64,000 bases of DNA from Whalleya microplaca (GCA_022497155.1 MU385754.1:394460-458459); one strand, 5' to 3'; shown: positions 35,192-48,300, numbered from the stretch's first letter. The notes: generated by a model not told the origin, from the letters alone. Program-made: numbers and translations.

Positions 35192-36564
35192 CTATTTATA
35201 CTCACTCGTAGGCCGCAATGGCAGCTTCGCGGCCTCGTAGGCCATATCAATCATCCGCGCGGTGTTGATGGAGTCCACACCATGCACCCACTGCTGGACC
35301 TCGCGCCCACGCACCTTATTGACAAACTGTTCCAGCTGATACCGATACGTGGCCCAGTACGCCTCGCCCGGCTGATCGATGCCGGCTTCCTTGAACGTGT
35401 ACGCCTTGACGGTCTTGCTCTTCTTCCAGCTCTTGACGACGGCGGACTCGTCCCCGGTCTTGTGCAGCACGAACTCGTCATCCACCTGGATGGAATGCAT
35501 GAACGCGGGCTGCACGAACAACGCGAGCTTCACCCGCCGCGTCCGCACCACCTCCTGCCCCTCGGCCACCTCGTCGACCCCGGCCTCGGCGCCCGAGACC
35601 ACGACCCCCCGGTGCTCGACCTCCACGTCGGGCGAGAACCGACTCAGCGGCGCCTTGAGATCGCCCGCCATCTCGCCGAGCCCGCCCCCGGGGAACCGGA
35701 AGCGCGCGCTGAACAGGCGCTCGCACCGCTCGTCGTAGGTCCCCGGGCGCGTGACGCACTCCTCGCACGCCTCGGGCAGGCCCCCGAACACGCGCTCCAG
35801 CGCGCTCGAGGTGTACGTGCCCAGGTCGAGCAGCGCGCCCCCGCCTAGCTCGTACCGGTACCGGATGTCGTCGTCGGCGAACTTCCAGCGCGGCACCCAG
35901 AGCACGGCCTTTGCGTGCGCGACCTCGCTAGGCGTGATGAAGCTCATGAAGACCGTCCAGGCTGGGTGGAAGATGTAGTGCGCGGCCTCAAGGAGCACCG
36001 GGGCGTTGGGGGTCCTGAGGAGTGGCGACTCGAAGAGGGCCGTCGCTTCTGTCGTGTTGCTCACCGAAGGTTTCTCTAGGAGCACGTGCTTCCCTGCTTT
36101 GAGGGCGCGCAGGGCCCATTCAAAGTGTAACCCGTTCGGCAGAGGTATGTAGACGCAGTCAATGGCAGGATTGTCCAGTATAGCTTAGTACATCATGTTA
36201 GTACCTAGCTGGAGAAACGGGAGGACTTGCGGGCGCACATTGATAAGACGCTGCCACCTCCAGTATGTTATATTTGTCAGCGTAGGTTTTCGCCTTCTTT
36301 GGGTCTCGGGCCGCTACGGCCTGGATCACGACATCGGGATGGCTCTTTGCTGGGATGATAAGAGCCTGCGGTCTTTGATATACAAACAACGAAGATGTTA
36401 GTGATTCTGCTTTTGAGTGATGCGGTTGCCCAACGCGATATCCTAACTTACCCGATGTCCGCGGCACCCAGGATGCCAAAGCGGAGCGGCGTGGCTGACT
36501 TCGACACTTCTGCAGGCTTGAATATCTGCCAATTTCGGCGCGCAAGACCAAAGAGGCCCGCCAT
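35192..36564 (-). CDS. Gfo/Idh/MocA oxidoreductase, D-xylose dehydrogenase-like
   Basis: Three exons: 36564-36452, 36372-36239, 36183-35192 (412 aa), introns of 79 and 55 nt. Seen: GILGAADIGP (dinucleotide-binding motif with a relaxed glycine pattern), AARDPKKAKTYADKY, then YIPLPNGLHFEWALRALKAGKHVL and the EKPS catalytic motif of the family, EAAHYIFHP, and a GGGALLDLGTY segment. These match the fungal NADP-dependent D-xylose 1-dehydrogenase / dimeric dihydrodiol dehydrogenase group, so oxidation of a sugar or trans-dihydrodiol is likely; the exact substrate is inferred. The third exon is unusually GC-rich and gives long antisense frames. Confidence 0.87.
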
Positions 36565-37339
36565 CATTCAAATGTGTAATCTATTCTGAGAACTTAGGCA
36601 TGTGTTGAAATGAGTCCGATTGACGTTAATGAGATCACATGCCAACAGTCGGTCAGGGACGAGCTCCTGCTGACAACTGTACAATGTCTTAGCCAAAATA
36701 TCCACCCACGCACCCAATCAATCGAAAAGACGTGGGTATACATTTTCTTGATCTAGGTATTTCTTACAAAGATAGGTCTACACTGAAATAAGCTTTAGGA
36801 TGTTACCTTAGTGTTCGCATGTAATTGCGCATATGTCGTGGCCCAGAATACCCATCAACCGCAATTGAATTAATTCACAAGCTTATGATTGGTACCGATT
36901 GACTCGTTCCGTCTCTACCAGACAAATCTCGAGTTGAATTTACCTATCTATGAATGGATTGATGGAAACATGAATATATAAATACATAAACAGACATCGA
37001 GGCAAGACAGGCACATGGAAAGATTGGGGCGTGACATCGTAATATTGAATAAATATAACTTGGGAAAAAGCTCAGCTTAGTCCGCTATGAAGGTAATTCA
37101 CCATATCGCAATTCACACCATTTCAAAGCACAATCAACTCCATTACGGACGGATTGCCGAGATCAGATTTACAAGTTCGGCTTGCGCGCGATATTATTTC
37201 CAAAAATGCTAAAGATATCCAAGCATATAATCATGAGCATGCAATTATCCTGTCCATTGAATGCGTTCCACAGAAATCCGCCAATGATTGGAGGTATCAA
37301 ATATCATAAACGGCCAATAGGTAGAAGGGTGAAGTTCGT
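36565..37339. other. Intergenic, no gene recognised
   Basis: Ordinary AT-leaning sequence. No repeat, ORF with motif or RNA gene is recognised. Confidence 0.5.
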
Positions 37340-38067
37340 TTACAAGATGCCACCGACGATGCTGGTCAGGGGAGACAGAGCACCGCCAGCGATCTGCTGG
37401 ATGCCACCGACGAGGCCGGTAACCTCCTGGACGAGAGGGCCAGCAAGGTTACCGACGGCGCCAAGAGCGAAGCTGGCGATGGGCTTGACGAGGGGCTGGA
37501 CAGTGGAGAGGAGGAACTGTAGCTCAGGCTTAACCTCCTTCAAGACATCTGATCTATAGTTAGTACAATTGACTATATATATGCCATATGTATCATGGGG
37601 AACTTACCGGCAGGCAGGGTCTTGACAAGCTTCTCGGCAGTGGAGACGATACCGCTCGACAGAGTGGTGGCGTCGTTCAGCAGGTTGGGGACACCCTTGA
37701 GTTGGTCCTCGGTCAGGGAGCCGACGACACCGGAAACCAGAGGCGTAACATCGCTGAGGAGGCCAGTGACCTGTCCAGCAACACCAGTGAGGATCTGCTC
37801 AACCTTAGGGACGACATCGAGGGTGACGTTGCCAGCCGACAGGGTGACTAAATATGTCGTTAGCTGCTAGATCAAATTGAGTCTTAAATTGGGGCAAACC
37901 ATACGTAGGGAAGACAGATCCTTCTCGACGGTGCCCTTGACGGTGGTGACGGCGGTGGTGGCGACTTGCAGGACCTGAAGTTGCCTGGCATCAGCCGTGT
38001 GAGTAGCCGGGGCGGCGATGGCCGAACCCATAGAAAGGGCGGCGAGAGCGAAGCTGGTGAACTGCAT
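37340..38067 (-). CDS. Small secreted hydrophobic protein, HsbA/cell-wall-protein-like
   Basis: Three exons: 38067-37905, 37847-37608, 37548-37340 (203 aa). Seen: an obvious signal peptide (MQFTSFALAALSMGSAIAAP), then a Leu/Val/Thr/Gly-rich helical protein without cysteines in the mature part. It ends in GGALSPLTSIVGGIL, so it is strongly hydrophobic but has no charged cluster after the C-terminal segment. Size, signal and composition are like hydrophobic surface-binding (HsbA) or galactomannoprotein-like cell-wall proteins, but I recognise no signature motif. Splicing is well supported: both introns restore one frame of heptad-like Leu/Val spacing. Confidence 0.72.
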
Positions 38068-41000
38068 TGTTGCGATGATTATCGGCGTTGCGGGGGCGGA
38101 TTAGGCTGTATATGCGGAGCTGAAAAGCTTGAGATATCAAAGAGTGACTAAGTTGGACGAGTAAGAGAATGACTGAGTGAGAGACTCGAAAGCTGATCGT
38201 TTGCTTATTGATGGGACGAGGAAAATTCCCAGCTGGATGGGCTAGCGATGGGAGATATATACTTGCCCGTTGGCCACCCCCCTGAGTCCTTCATCAATAT
38301 TGGTTCCACGATCAACTGCTCCGCTCATCTGGGTAACAAGGCCGGACTGCTCTCTCATGTCGTCACTTAATCAAGGACTTGTATGGCGATGGGCATTTTG
38401 GCCCTCTCGCCTTCTCCGTCGACGACTTAGAGGTCAAGCTCAAACCCTTGGCGACATGGATTAGGCATGATATAAATGGATACCCGTGCAACGGCTATCT
38501 TCATTAACGCGTTGAACTTCAATGTGCCCGCTGTAGATAATCACCGACTGCATTCTGAAGAAATGGACCAATAGCCTTCCGAACTAGACCAGGGGTGCCT
38601 GGATGGTAGCGGCCGGTCCTCCCCGCATCCAGCGCAATGAGAGCAGATCCTAATGTTACCCGTCTGTAGCTATTCCCGAACAGCTTAGTACTAGCCCCAG
38701 TGAAATCCATGGTGGTGGATAACTTTTACCTAGCATTGCTGAATGGCATGGTGACAGTTCGTTGTCAGTACTTAGTACCCCGTTGGCGGCTTGGCTAGAG
38801 GCTATTTTGAACACTACTGCACTGGAGGATGCAGGATACTATCGACAACTACCGTCGAAGTATAATTAATTGACCGCATTCAGAATGTGGTATGCTAGCA
38901 TATCGTCGTTTGCGGCTTGGTCTCGTTTTCCCATGGAGGATTATTATGCGTAGGGTGCCTATCGCAAAGGAGCAGTGCTGATGACTATCAAACGATTACC
39001 TGGCTGATCATCACCAGTTCCTGACTGCACAATACATGGAAGAACAACAGATACACAGACACATGGTCGGTCTGCTAGCCGAGCGCCTTGATGTTTAGCG
39101 ACTACGCGGTCTCGGCCACTCATCCTATCTTTTCAATAGGAGAATAACTCCCCACCCTCTTAATGAGTTCACGGCCTAATAGCGGGGTTCCTGGCTCCCG
39201 GTAAGACTTCAACCCACCATTTTGATTTGGTATACTACGTAAAAAGCTGTAGGCATCGCGAAAAAAAGATAGTCGCCTGCAAGGTAACAAGATGGTGTTG
39301 AGATTCGAAATGAGATTGTACAGGCGTGCCTTCATGCCAGTCATTGTGAAATTGTACCTGGCACTTCCAACATCCCAGCGCAATTTGACCCTTTTATGTC
39401 GTGATCCTCTTGGGTTACGGTAGTATGTCGCCATGTCTTTACGTACTATAGTAGTAAGCCCTTACTAGCGGTCAAATTTTTCATTTTAAGTGTTGGGAAG
39501 GATTTCTATGAGACGAAAATTCTAGTATCCCTCAACCTAACCAGAGCGTATAGCTAATAATTCTCCATGAGTGAAGGAATTTAGATTTTAGATTTGCTCT
39601 CACGATGATTAGGCTCTTGAGCACGGTGATTCTGTATCTTATTGCGGAGTCATAAACAAATGCCCCTTTTACTGTGATTAGGTACCGACGTCACTGCAAA
39701 CCTTATATTTAGTGCGTTTGATAATTTTGGGCGTCCATGACGTCGAATATACCCCTGACATACAATGTAACCCTATATAGCCAATCTTAAGACTCCTGTC
39801 AGACTGATATGTGGAGTTGTTCTGCGCATTTTTCCAGACTATCCGCCATCTAGGTTCCTGACTTGCTTGGGAACCTGATTAAGCGTGCCCAGGTTTTATC
39901 ATCCCGCGCTCCCGCTGCAAAAGGGGCACAGTTGCAAATTCTAACAATGGATTTCGATCCACTTCAAAACCGTACGTTTTTCAGAAAAGGCTCAGATAGT
40001 TATCCTCTATCAAAACCCCTGACCGATGTACTAGTACCGGAAGTGCGATCATCGCCAAGATGTGAAGTCATGGTGTCCACCACATTTTCCTTGACCCTGA
40101 ATGTATAAACAATCATGATCATGGCTTCAGCGCAGCTCAAGCCGCTACGTGTGGTCTACGTTGTAGAGAGAAATTCGACGGACCGAGAACGCAGGAGTGA
40201 AATCTTTAATAAAGCCTCTTATTATACCTACCATGCTGCCATGGAAAGTCTCATTTCATTCCATCCCGCTAGGTGCATCTTGAATTTCCCTTGAATTACA
40301 AAACGACCATTGTGGGGAGTATCGGCTTAGAGGGTTTGAGAAAGCGTTTCGCAAAGCTAGTCGGCCTCGAATATTCCAGGATCATTTTCATGATTCCAAG
40401 GTCGTTGGCGCCTGAAAGCCGGCCACACCGGCGACACAAGGTATGAAGAACCAGCCAGCTAATTTTATTTTTTTAGATGACCCTTCGAAAACTCAAGCGG
40501 TAGGAGTCTACCGCATCACGGTGTACGCTTTTACAATCTCACCGTCCAAGCAATGACACGAAGCGTCGTCAGACCTCCACGTACATACGTAGGCTACGAA
40601 CGTGTAGGGTATAATCAATGGGAGCTAGGTAATGTGGACAACGATCGCATACCACAGCAGCTTACCAGTAATATCTGTCGGCTTAGAAACTGGCAGCATT
40701 ATCTCCGTTCACGATCTCCTGCACGAAGTGCTCTACAATGAGCCCGAAGTTGCCGTTGTTCATATTGACAGGCAATGCTGGCCTCGAGGCAATCGCTACC
40801 ATCCTAGCCTAGAAACACGCCTATTATTTTATTTTTGGCTTCAGGGAACATATGGAGGGCGGAACCGCTACTATAGTGATATAGGAATGCGGCCATTCGT
40901 CCTATTGTGATCAAATTGTTACCACTGATGAGTACATGACCGCTGGCATCAAGAGCACCACATCTGTGTCTTGCTGCCGTATCTATGCCTTTACCTAGTA

Positions 41001-42550
41001 GCGCCCGATGACCTGAGGTTCGTTGCGCCGCCCTCGTACACGCGCCGCCCGTCGCAATACCCGTACGGCTTCGCGCTATCCCACTCAGGGCAGATGTGTC
41101 GTATGTACAGCCCGCTCAAACTGGCTCTCCCGAAGCACTGCGCCATGTGCAGGCGATGCAAGCACGAGATGGATAGAACCGATAGGCTCGTCGAATACGT
41201 CACGACCGAACACGAAAATAGACGGTACGCATGGCTATATAAGAGCTCTTCCAGCGACCCTTACAAACCGATTTGAACAAGATCGCGATGTCAAGCAAGA
41301 TTCATCTGCTGCAGCAGTGTCTAGGTCTGTCGAGCATTCTTGCTTCTTCGCAAGAAAGCCTCACAGCACAAAGCTCAGACGCGATAAGACGCCGGCAAGC
41401 CGTAACCGCCATCGTATTCATAACTACACTGGCTGAGCTCGTCAGGTTTAAGTCGATATGATCTTTCCGGATGTGACCAACATCAAGCTTGATATTTTCT
41501 ACCTAATGGAGTCCCCTGGATCGATAGTACAAGGACCCTGAGATGGCTACTACGGTGGAAAAAATCCTTGGCCATCAGTGACTAACTCGGTGACTTCTAT
41601 GTGATTATCATCATGCTCTACAGTGACGCTACATTTGAGATATATGGAAATATATAGGCCAGTTCATTGGTATCTTGAAAGGAGGTTTGAGGGTAAAAAG
41701 GGACACTATTTGAAGCGGGATGGACGTGAGTTATCTCATCTTTACACAGGGAAAGGGTGTTCGGCCTAGCACTCGTGTTGCTCTCAAGAACTCACAGGCT
41801 ACATGCTTATACTGTCACTGACAATTTGCGAAGTTGATTAAGTTGAGAAGTTGCTATCACTATGCACGCATCTCATACTCAAAATTTAACATCGTGGTAA
41901 TGGAGACCTGCCGAAACCTTTAATATGATGTAATCAGATATCAAAATATTGCTAAGTCTGATACTTTCAATTTGAACAATACTGATTAACAAGGAAAATG
42001 GTCTGATAAGGTCTTTTCCTTTTTAAAGTGCCTTTATATTGTCAAGTCTGAGTCGTATATTCTCATTCGAAATCTCCATACACTTATGTACATATCAAGT
42101 TTTTGAGAAGTCTGGCAGCTTATCATTTTAGAGGATTTCTGGTTAGGCTAGCAAGGTCGCATTAAGGCAGCTTCGATAATTATCAATAACGGGGGAAAAA
42201 GGATCAAGGTACAGTTTCAAGTATTTTTCTTAGAACAATATAATTATGCTGATGACCACGCCTAACCTTCGACGCGTCTCTCCCCTTGACACAATTGAAA
42301 CTATACAAAGCCTAATATAGTCATGATTTCAAGGCCAAGTCCCTGATTAGCTCTATTAACGATGACTAATATGTACTATTGGAGTTAAATTGATTGATCG
42401 AATCATGAGTTGTGTACGGAAGTAGGCTTTAAGAGGGAAGCTAACACTTTCAACCCATCTCGCTTTCATAGACGACAAAGACTTGATAATAACCGCCAGG
42501 AATAGTCTCTTCAGGAATTAAGTGAACACTATAATAAGCACTAGTAGTTG
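38068..42550. other. 4.5-kb gene-poor stretch
   Basis: Only short open frames lie here (for example 39863-40108, 40632-40910, 40971-41276, 41023-41436). None has a motif I recognise, and none assembles with plausible splice sites into a longer product. There is no LTR, terminal inverted repeat or tandem array that I can see. It could hold a small non-coding or lineage-specific gene, or a decayed element. Confidence 0.4.
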
Positions 42551-43461
42551 CTAGAAATATAAGCTTTGGTTACTTCTTGCGAGCAAGCTAGCCCTTCCTT
42601 GTGCTTTTGGCCTTGTGGCACTCTGTTGCAGTTCGCATGTGTCTTGACTATCATGGATTGCCATCTGAGGGTCTGTATTGAGACTCCCCAATGACTGAGC
42701 TCTTGAGGTGCTGTCCGTCGGCATTGCTGCTGACGCGTTTCTAATTACCTGCCCTTGCTGACTAGTGTCTGCTGAGCTCCAGACCTCTATCTCAGAAGCT
42801 TGCATATCCCTGTCAGTTGACTGACCATCTTGTCTAGAGTGTGTGCTCAAGGGGATCTGATTCTCGAAGAACCATAACCGTGCATTCTCTCGATTACTGA
42901 GAGGATGCTGTGACCAATCTGCCACCAATTCAGCTTTTGCCTGGACTGGACATTTCATTGACCGCGCGGCTGCGCTTTCATAGTTGTCGAGGCCGATCTT
43001 TCCCGCGTGGATCTCGGCGAGGGCGAAGAACAAAGCTCTCTCTGTCTCAAAGAGGCGTTTCTCTAAGCTATTAACGTAACCCGCTGGCAGACCTCTATTG
43101 ACTTGTTAGTAATATATATCTTAGAGGACGTGAGAGTGAAGAACCTCTTATTCTGTTCTGGATAGTGGCAGTTTACTGAATTGGTCATGCATTGAGTGCA
43201 TTCAGGCCTACAAATTCGTTAGGTCAAAATCATCTCACCACCAACCCAAAACCAGCTTACACCTTACGATTACACTGCCCAGGTCTAAAGTCAGCAGATA
43301 TCATCTATGAAGAGAGGTTCGCATCCTCGAACTCTTATCTTCTTGTCTCTGCACCGCTCGCATGATATCGCTGCGAGGTCTAATGCTCCATTAGCGGGGC
43401 GGTCTTGCTACTGTGATGAACGTGAGGGGCGTATTTCTTACTCACTATTGTCACTGTTCAT
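42551..43461 (-). CDS. Zn(II)2Cys6 DNA-binding protein, short
   Basis: Five exons assembled by hand: 43461-43446, 43403-43333, 43274-43261, 43207-43145, 43094-42551 (235 aa). Three of the coding exons are tiny. Joining them gives an exact binuclear cluster, Cys-x2-Cys-x6-Cys-x6-Cys-x2-Cys-x6-Cys (CERC...CNRK...CTQC...C), which strongly supports every junction. The GLPAGYVNSLEKRLFETERAL helix that follows is the linker/dimerisation-type segment typical of these factors. The rest is Ser/Gln-rich, with no fungal transcription-factor middle domain. It is transcribed divergently from the gene at 43785 across 323 bp. The second intron's donor (GTTCGA) is weak but required by the cysteine spacing. 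Likely a DNA-binding regulator of the local cluster (inference). Confidence 0.8.
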
Positions 43462-43784
43462 GAGAAGCTATCGATTCTATCTCAGCGGATAGGAATACTA
43501 GATTTTAGCTCAGCATTATCTTCCTTAGAATCCTCGGTGAATAGTGAAGGTGTTTAGTTTCTCCAAGGATCTCTCGACATGCTATGAATTAATTGATAGG
43601 GCATGGGAGCAGCCGGACTTTCAATACTGCGGTGGCGGATAAGCTCCAACGGATCAAATATGGAGCCATGCAACCACTAAAATATTCTTGGCTAGGCTAC
43701 TTGACTCTTGCTTCATTAATCGGAACGCTTCTATGCGCTAGGACTTCTCTAATACTTGTTGTATAAGAGGATTCATATGACTGC
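43462..43784. promoter_or_regulatory. 323-bp shared divergent promoter with a three-codon uORF
   Basis: It separates two start codons pointing apart. At the plus-strand side an upstream ATG at 43777 opens ATG-ACT-GCA-TGA, whose stop (43786-43788) overlaps the main ATG at 43785 in an ATGA arrangement. The region is AT-leaning; no regulator-binding palindrome of the CGG-type could be singled out. Confidence 0.6.
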
Positions 43785-46059
43785 ATGAGCGCGTCGAATA
43801 GAGTCGAGCATGACGATGCTGATACGGTGTCGAGTGAGACCGCTGTTGTCTCGCCGGCCCGACTGCAACGCCACGTTAAGAGACGGCGAACGGGATCCCA
43901 TGGGTATTCAACTCAGGAGTTCGGTTTGATGCGAGATAATAATGAAATGCCTCGTTTTATCGGCAGTGGAAGTGGAATACATCTCATTCGTACCGTATAT
44001 GCGGCATTGTCATCACGGTTCCAAGACCAGCGGTCATTTAGGAATGGCCCAATCGATCTGGTACCAGGGGAGGATGATCAGCTGATAGAGCAACCACCCA
44101 CTGTAGTCTCTACGCCCGGTACTCAAGCTCGCGCACCCCTCTGGCAAGAACATGAGATTGCTCAAGATACAGAAGGAACTTGCCCTAATGTTGACTTCGA
44201 CAACTTGGTGCAGTGGACCAAGAGCTATTTTGAAAATTGGCACTCTGCGTTCCCATTTCTCCATGGCCCTGAGATCTTGGAGATAATGGAAGAAGTAGCT
44301 ACACATGGCATTGGAAACGCGACAGAGGCAGATGTGACGATCATTCGAGCGATCATCTCAATATCCTTAGCTGATTCTAGGCAGCTAGCGGGCTTCCGAG
44401 AACCTATTCCGGCAAACCTTGTCTTCTTAAGCTTGGACGACATTGCATCGAATATGGTATTCACTCTCGGTTCCCCAGCCTCGCTGAAGAATATCCAAGC
44501 TGCCTTGTGTGTAGAACTGTTCTTAGTCTCTATGCTCAAGTTTAACATGGCATCACGGCTGGGAGGAGTCATTGCCCGCATGGCATTTCACCTTGGCCTT
44601 CACAGGTGCCCCTGTCGCTACTCCAACTTCAATGTTCATCAAACATATATGCGCAAAAGAATTTGGTGGTCAATGTATTGTCTAGAGCGAATGGTCTGTC
44701 AGTCGCTTGGCTTACCTCTGGACATCCGAGATGACGACGTAGACGTCTGTTTTCTTGACAAGGAGTTACACCAAGTAGAGACATGTATTTCTGTGGATAG
44801 CAATACGCCAACAAGCTCTTCTGTGATGAATAAACTCCAACTTCTTACGCTACTTTCAAAACACTCTCGCCTCAGAGGATCCATTCTCGAACTACGAAAC
44901 AAGACAATATCCGTCCGAAATGACACCGTCGAGCGTGCATTATTCGTGCAGGCGGATTTGGTTAAATGGGAAAACGAGGTCCATGAGATAGTGGCAGATG
45001 AGGGAGATGACAGTCTGCAATCTCTCTCCAGTTACGAAGGTGGCACCTTAAAAGATGGTTCAATTTCTACTTCTTATAAGATCTTGCTCGACATCATGAA
45101 GCACGAGTCTACTATTACTCTCAATCGACCACTTCTAGCATCGGATCAAGAGGCACCTGCCTCACAGGCAGCTCTGCAAGCTTGTATCAGTGCTTCAAGG
45201 TCTATCATAGATAAAATAGATAGGCAACAGGACGACCCCCATCAGTCTTCTCCAAGAACCCCTTCACAAAATATTCTAGTGTGGCCACTTCTTACATGGT
45301 CGGTCTGGATGAGCTGCTTTATTCTGACGTATGCGGCTCTCGAAGAGGCGACTACGACACGTTCTGCTCATAGGTATAGCTTCACACCTGGTAAGGTAGA
45401 TGACCTAACGTTGACACACACTTTTCTAGATATGCAATGAAGAGCCTTCGTATCCTTAGGAAGCTAGCAGATCGGGGCACAACATGGCCAGAATCATGTG
45501 CGACTGCAGTAGAGCACCTTATGTCTACACTCGAACAAAGGCAAGAAGATGTACGACATAGAACTCTCAAAGGGACACTGGATATAGCTGTTGGGAATAG
45601 TACGAGCCGGACCCAATGCCCGAGGGATGCAAGAGGTGTTACTCACCTTTCTAATAGAAGACAAGCTGGTGCTCGTAACCCTGACAGGAGTCATCCTAAT
45701 ATTGGTCGTGACAAATCTATTCCCTCAGTACAACGGGAGACTGATCAAAAGTACGTGTCTCACTCTCCTCTTTTTAGAAAAATGTAATTGACTGGGTTGC
45801 CAGCCTAATGGCTTTCAGAGAATCCACCCAGCAGCGACACATTTTGCAGCCAAATCCAATGCTCACAACTCAATGGAGAGAGCCAGTACCCCCTTGGCAC
45901 CAAGAAACCAGCAGAAGCCAGTCTGTTACTATGGACCATGACACAGTAGAGGGCGCTCAATTTCAGGAATGGCTAGATCCACTGAATGTGTTGGACTTTT
46001 CAAATTTCGCGCAATCCGGGACCTCAGACTCTGGCTTGGGATTCAGGTTTGACTACTGA
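43785..46059 (+). CDS. Fungal-specific transcription-factor-domain protein lacking a zinc cluster
   Basis: The first exon is 43785-45373; intron 45374-45429 joins AHR to YAMKSLRIL. The last exon includes 45810-46059; exons between ~45570 and 45809 are not resolved. Seen: the middle homology region of fungal Zn2Cys6 factors (Fungal_trans-type), with NWHSAFPFLHGP, RLGGVIARMAFHLGLHRCP, RKRIWWSMYCLERMVCQSLGLP and the DDVDV segment. These are the textbook blocks for this domain. No Cys cluster precedes it; the first ~40 residues hold only a basic stretch (RLQRHVKRRRTG). It may work as a partner of the adjacent zinc-cluster protein, or as a factor that has lost its own DNA-binding part. Confidence 0.8.
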
Positions 46060-46259
46060 ATCATTTTCTGAGTGAATACACGATATCATTGCTCTAGGGA
46101 CTTCTCTATCAGCATGGTATGTTATACGAATATTTCCAGAGGCCCGCCCAGATTTTATCCCACCACAAACCGAGATTTAATTCAGTCATTATTCAAATGA
46201 GGATTTGCTCAACCCCGGATTCGGATCAATTATTCTCATAACTACTTCTACGTACTTTA

Positions 46260-47502
46260 CTATGCGCCCTTGCCGTGATTACTATACGAGTTAGCGATCT
46301 CTTCACAGACAGCTTGTGTAACATCGGCAGTTCTTGCATTTCCCCCAAGATCAGCTGTTACAATGCCCTTCTCGCAAACCCTCTCAACGGCATCCAAAAG
46401 CTTCTGGCTTGCGTCACTCTCACCGAGCCACGCAAGCATTTCAACGCTAGTCCAGAATGTCGCAACGGGATTGGAAATTCCTTTCCCAGTGATGTCGAAT
46501 GCCGATCCGTGAATGGGCTCGAACATGCTAGGGTTTTTGCGCGTCGGGTCCAAATTGGAAGTTGGAGCGATGCCAATGGAGCCAGCCAACGCTGCCGCCA
46601 GATCGGAAAGGATATCGGCATGCTACATAATCACATGTCAGTATGCTCTGGGGAAATATCCAGCTCTCAGTGAATAAAGCCTACCAAATTTGTAGCAACG
46701 ATTGTGTCGATCGACTGCGGCTTGAGTGTCATACGGCACGTCATGGCATCGACGAGCATTTTGTCTACGGTCACATCTGGGAACTCCTTTGCTACCTCCC
46801 AAGCGATTTCGTCCCAAAGAACCATGCCATTGCGCTGTGCGTTGCTTTTGGTCACGACAGTAAGGAGTTTACGGGGTCGGCTTTGGGCCACTTGAAAAGC
46901 AAAACGCATGATGCGCTCGACGCTATGACGTGTAAAGATAGAGACTTCTGTGGCCGTCTCCCAAGGCTGCCCGCGGTGAGATCGGCCACCTTGCCCAGCG
47001 TATTCGCCTTCACTGTTTTCACGTATGATCACCCAGTCTAGTTCTCCGGCCTTGCAGTTCCGTAGAGGGGATTGGGTTCCGCGGAATACCTTTGTTGGCC
47101 GCACATTTGCGTACTGCTGGAATGTTTGACAGATTGCCAGGCGAAGACCCCATAAGGAAATATGGTCAGGTACATCTAGGTTAATCGTGTCAGGGCGCTG
47201 TCTTGATATAGTAGATCCATTCGATGAATGCAAAACGTACCAGGAGCACCCACTGCTCCAAACAGTATCGCGTCGTGCTTCTTCAACTCCTCTAACCCAC
47301 CGTCAGGGATGTATTTTCCTGTCTTCTTGTACGTCTCTGAACTCCAGTCGAAATGCGTAAAGTTTATCTCGAAGGTACCCAGAGTTTTTGCCAAAGTCTT
47401 GAGTACGGCAATGGCAGCTTCAATTACCTCTGGACCAATACCATCTGCAGGTATTGAGGCGATACTGTAAGATTTTGATGGAGCGATTGCGGAGGGAGAC
47501 AT
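46260..47502 (-). CDS. Tartrate/D-malate/isopropylmalate-type dehydrogenase
   Basis: Three exons: 47502-47241, 47175-46685, 46622-46260 (371 aa), introns of 65 and 62 nt. Seen: the beta-decarboxylating dehydrogenase signatures IPADGIGPEV at the N-terminus, RENSEGEYAGQGG, NLHADILSDLAAALAGS (metal and NAD site, restored by splicing), and EPIHGSAFDITGKGISNPVA. The VPDHISLWGLRL stretch and the size fit the tartrate dehydrogenase/D-malate dehydrogenase group better than leucine-biosynthetic isopropylmalate dehydrogenase; this is a family-level call from motif wording. It lies next to two transcription-factor genes, tail to tail with the fungal transcription-factor-domain gene. Confidence 0.85.
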
Positions 47503-48300
47503 GGTTACTAAATGTCTGAGGTGAGATGGTACGTCTTAGTATTGAAAGAGGATTGGAAGTCAAGTTGCGCTTCATTGGCAGCACCTCAAATCTGGGCTAA
47601 ATATAAAAGCTGGTAGCTATTGCGGCCCGGACTAGACAAACCCCGTGTCTGCATGCAACATCATTCTGGCTCACCACCGATTCGGACATGTATTCCCCGG
47701 AGACCCACCGCCCACTTGGTCTTTCGGGAAGATAATGATTAACTTGGAGTTGACTAGCATGAGGTTGGCATAGCTCATTGTTTAGAACGACAGTGGGGAA
47801 ATTATTAAAGTAATAGTAGCCTACATGGGTTTCATTGATAGAAGGCTACCTGGGAATGCCGGTGATTGCAAGTAGACAAGTTGATCGAGTTCCATTCCCT
47901 TTTTTCATGGGTTTACCATACAACTTCTTCCGTCTGAGACTACAGCCAGTTCACTAACTTCTTACTATTTTCGAAGTCATCTAATCTATCATAATTGAGT
48001 ACTCTAATTAAGTTCTTTCTCGTTAGGACGATAATCTAAGATGACTGGGGTTCATTCAACCTAAGATTGGGCAAGATCGTTAAAAATACCTAATATTGAC
48101 CTACATGGAATTTCACGAGACTAAGAATAATTGAGCCGTGACGTAGGATTAATATTGAAATGAATAGTAAGAAGAGGGCGATGCTATCAATATCAACTAT
48201 AGATGTCTCATGAGGCTCAACCACAACTTACCAGCACGCCATCATTTTTAACGTGCGTGATGTGATGTTCATAATGGGCTGTGCTCTAACCAGAACATGA
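47503..48300. other. Intergenic, 0.8 kb
   Basis: It holds the dehydrogenase promoter. No gene, repeat or RNA was recognised. Confidence 0.5.

Noticed and set aside
35282..35848. 188-residue plus-strand frame
   Set aside because: Antisense to the GC-rich third exon of the Gfo/Idh/MocA gene.
41023..41436. 137-residue plus-strand frame in the gene-poor stretch
   Set aside because: Overlaps other chance frames; Arg/Ser/Thr-rich without any pattern; no start context or splice support.
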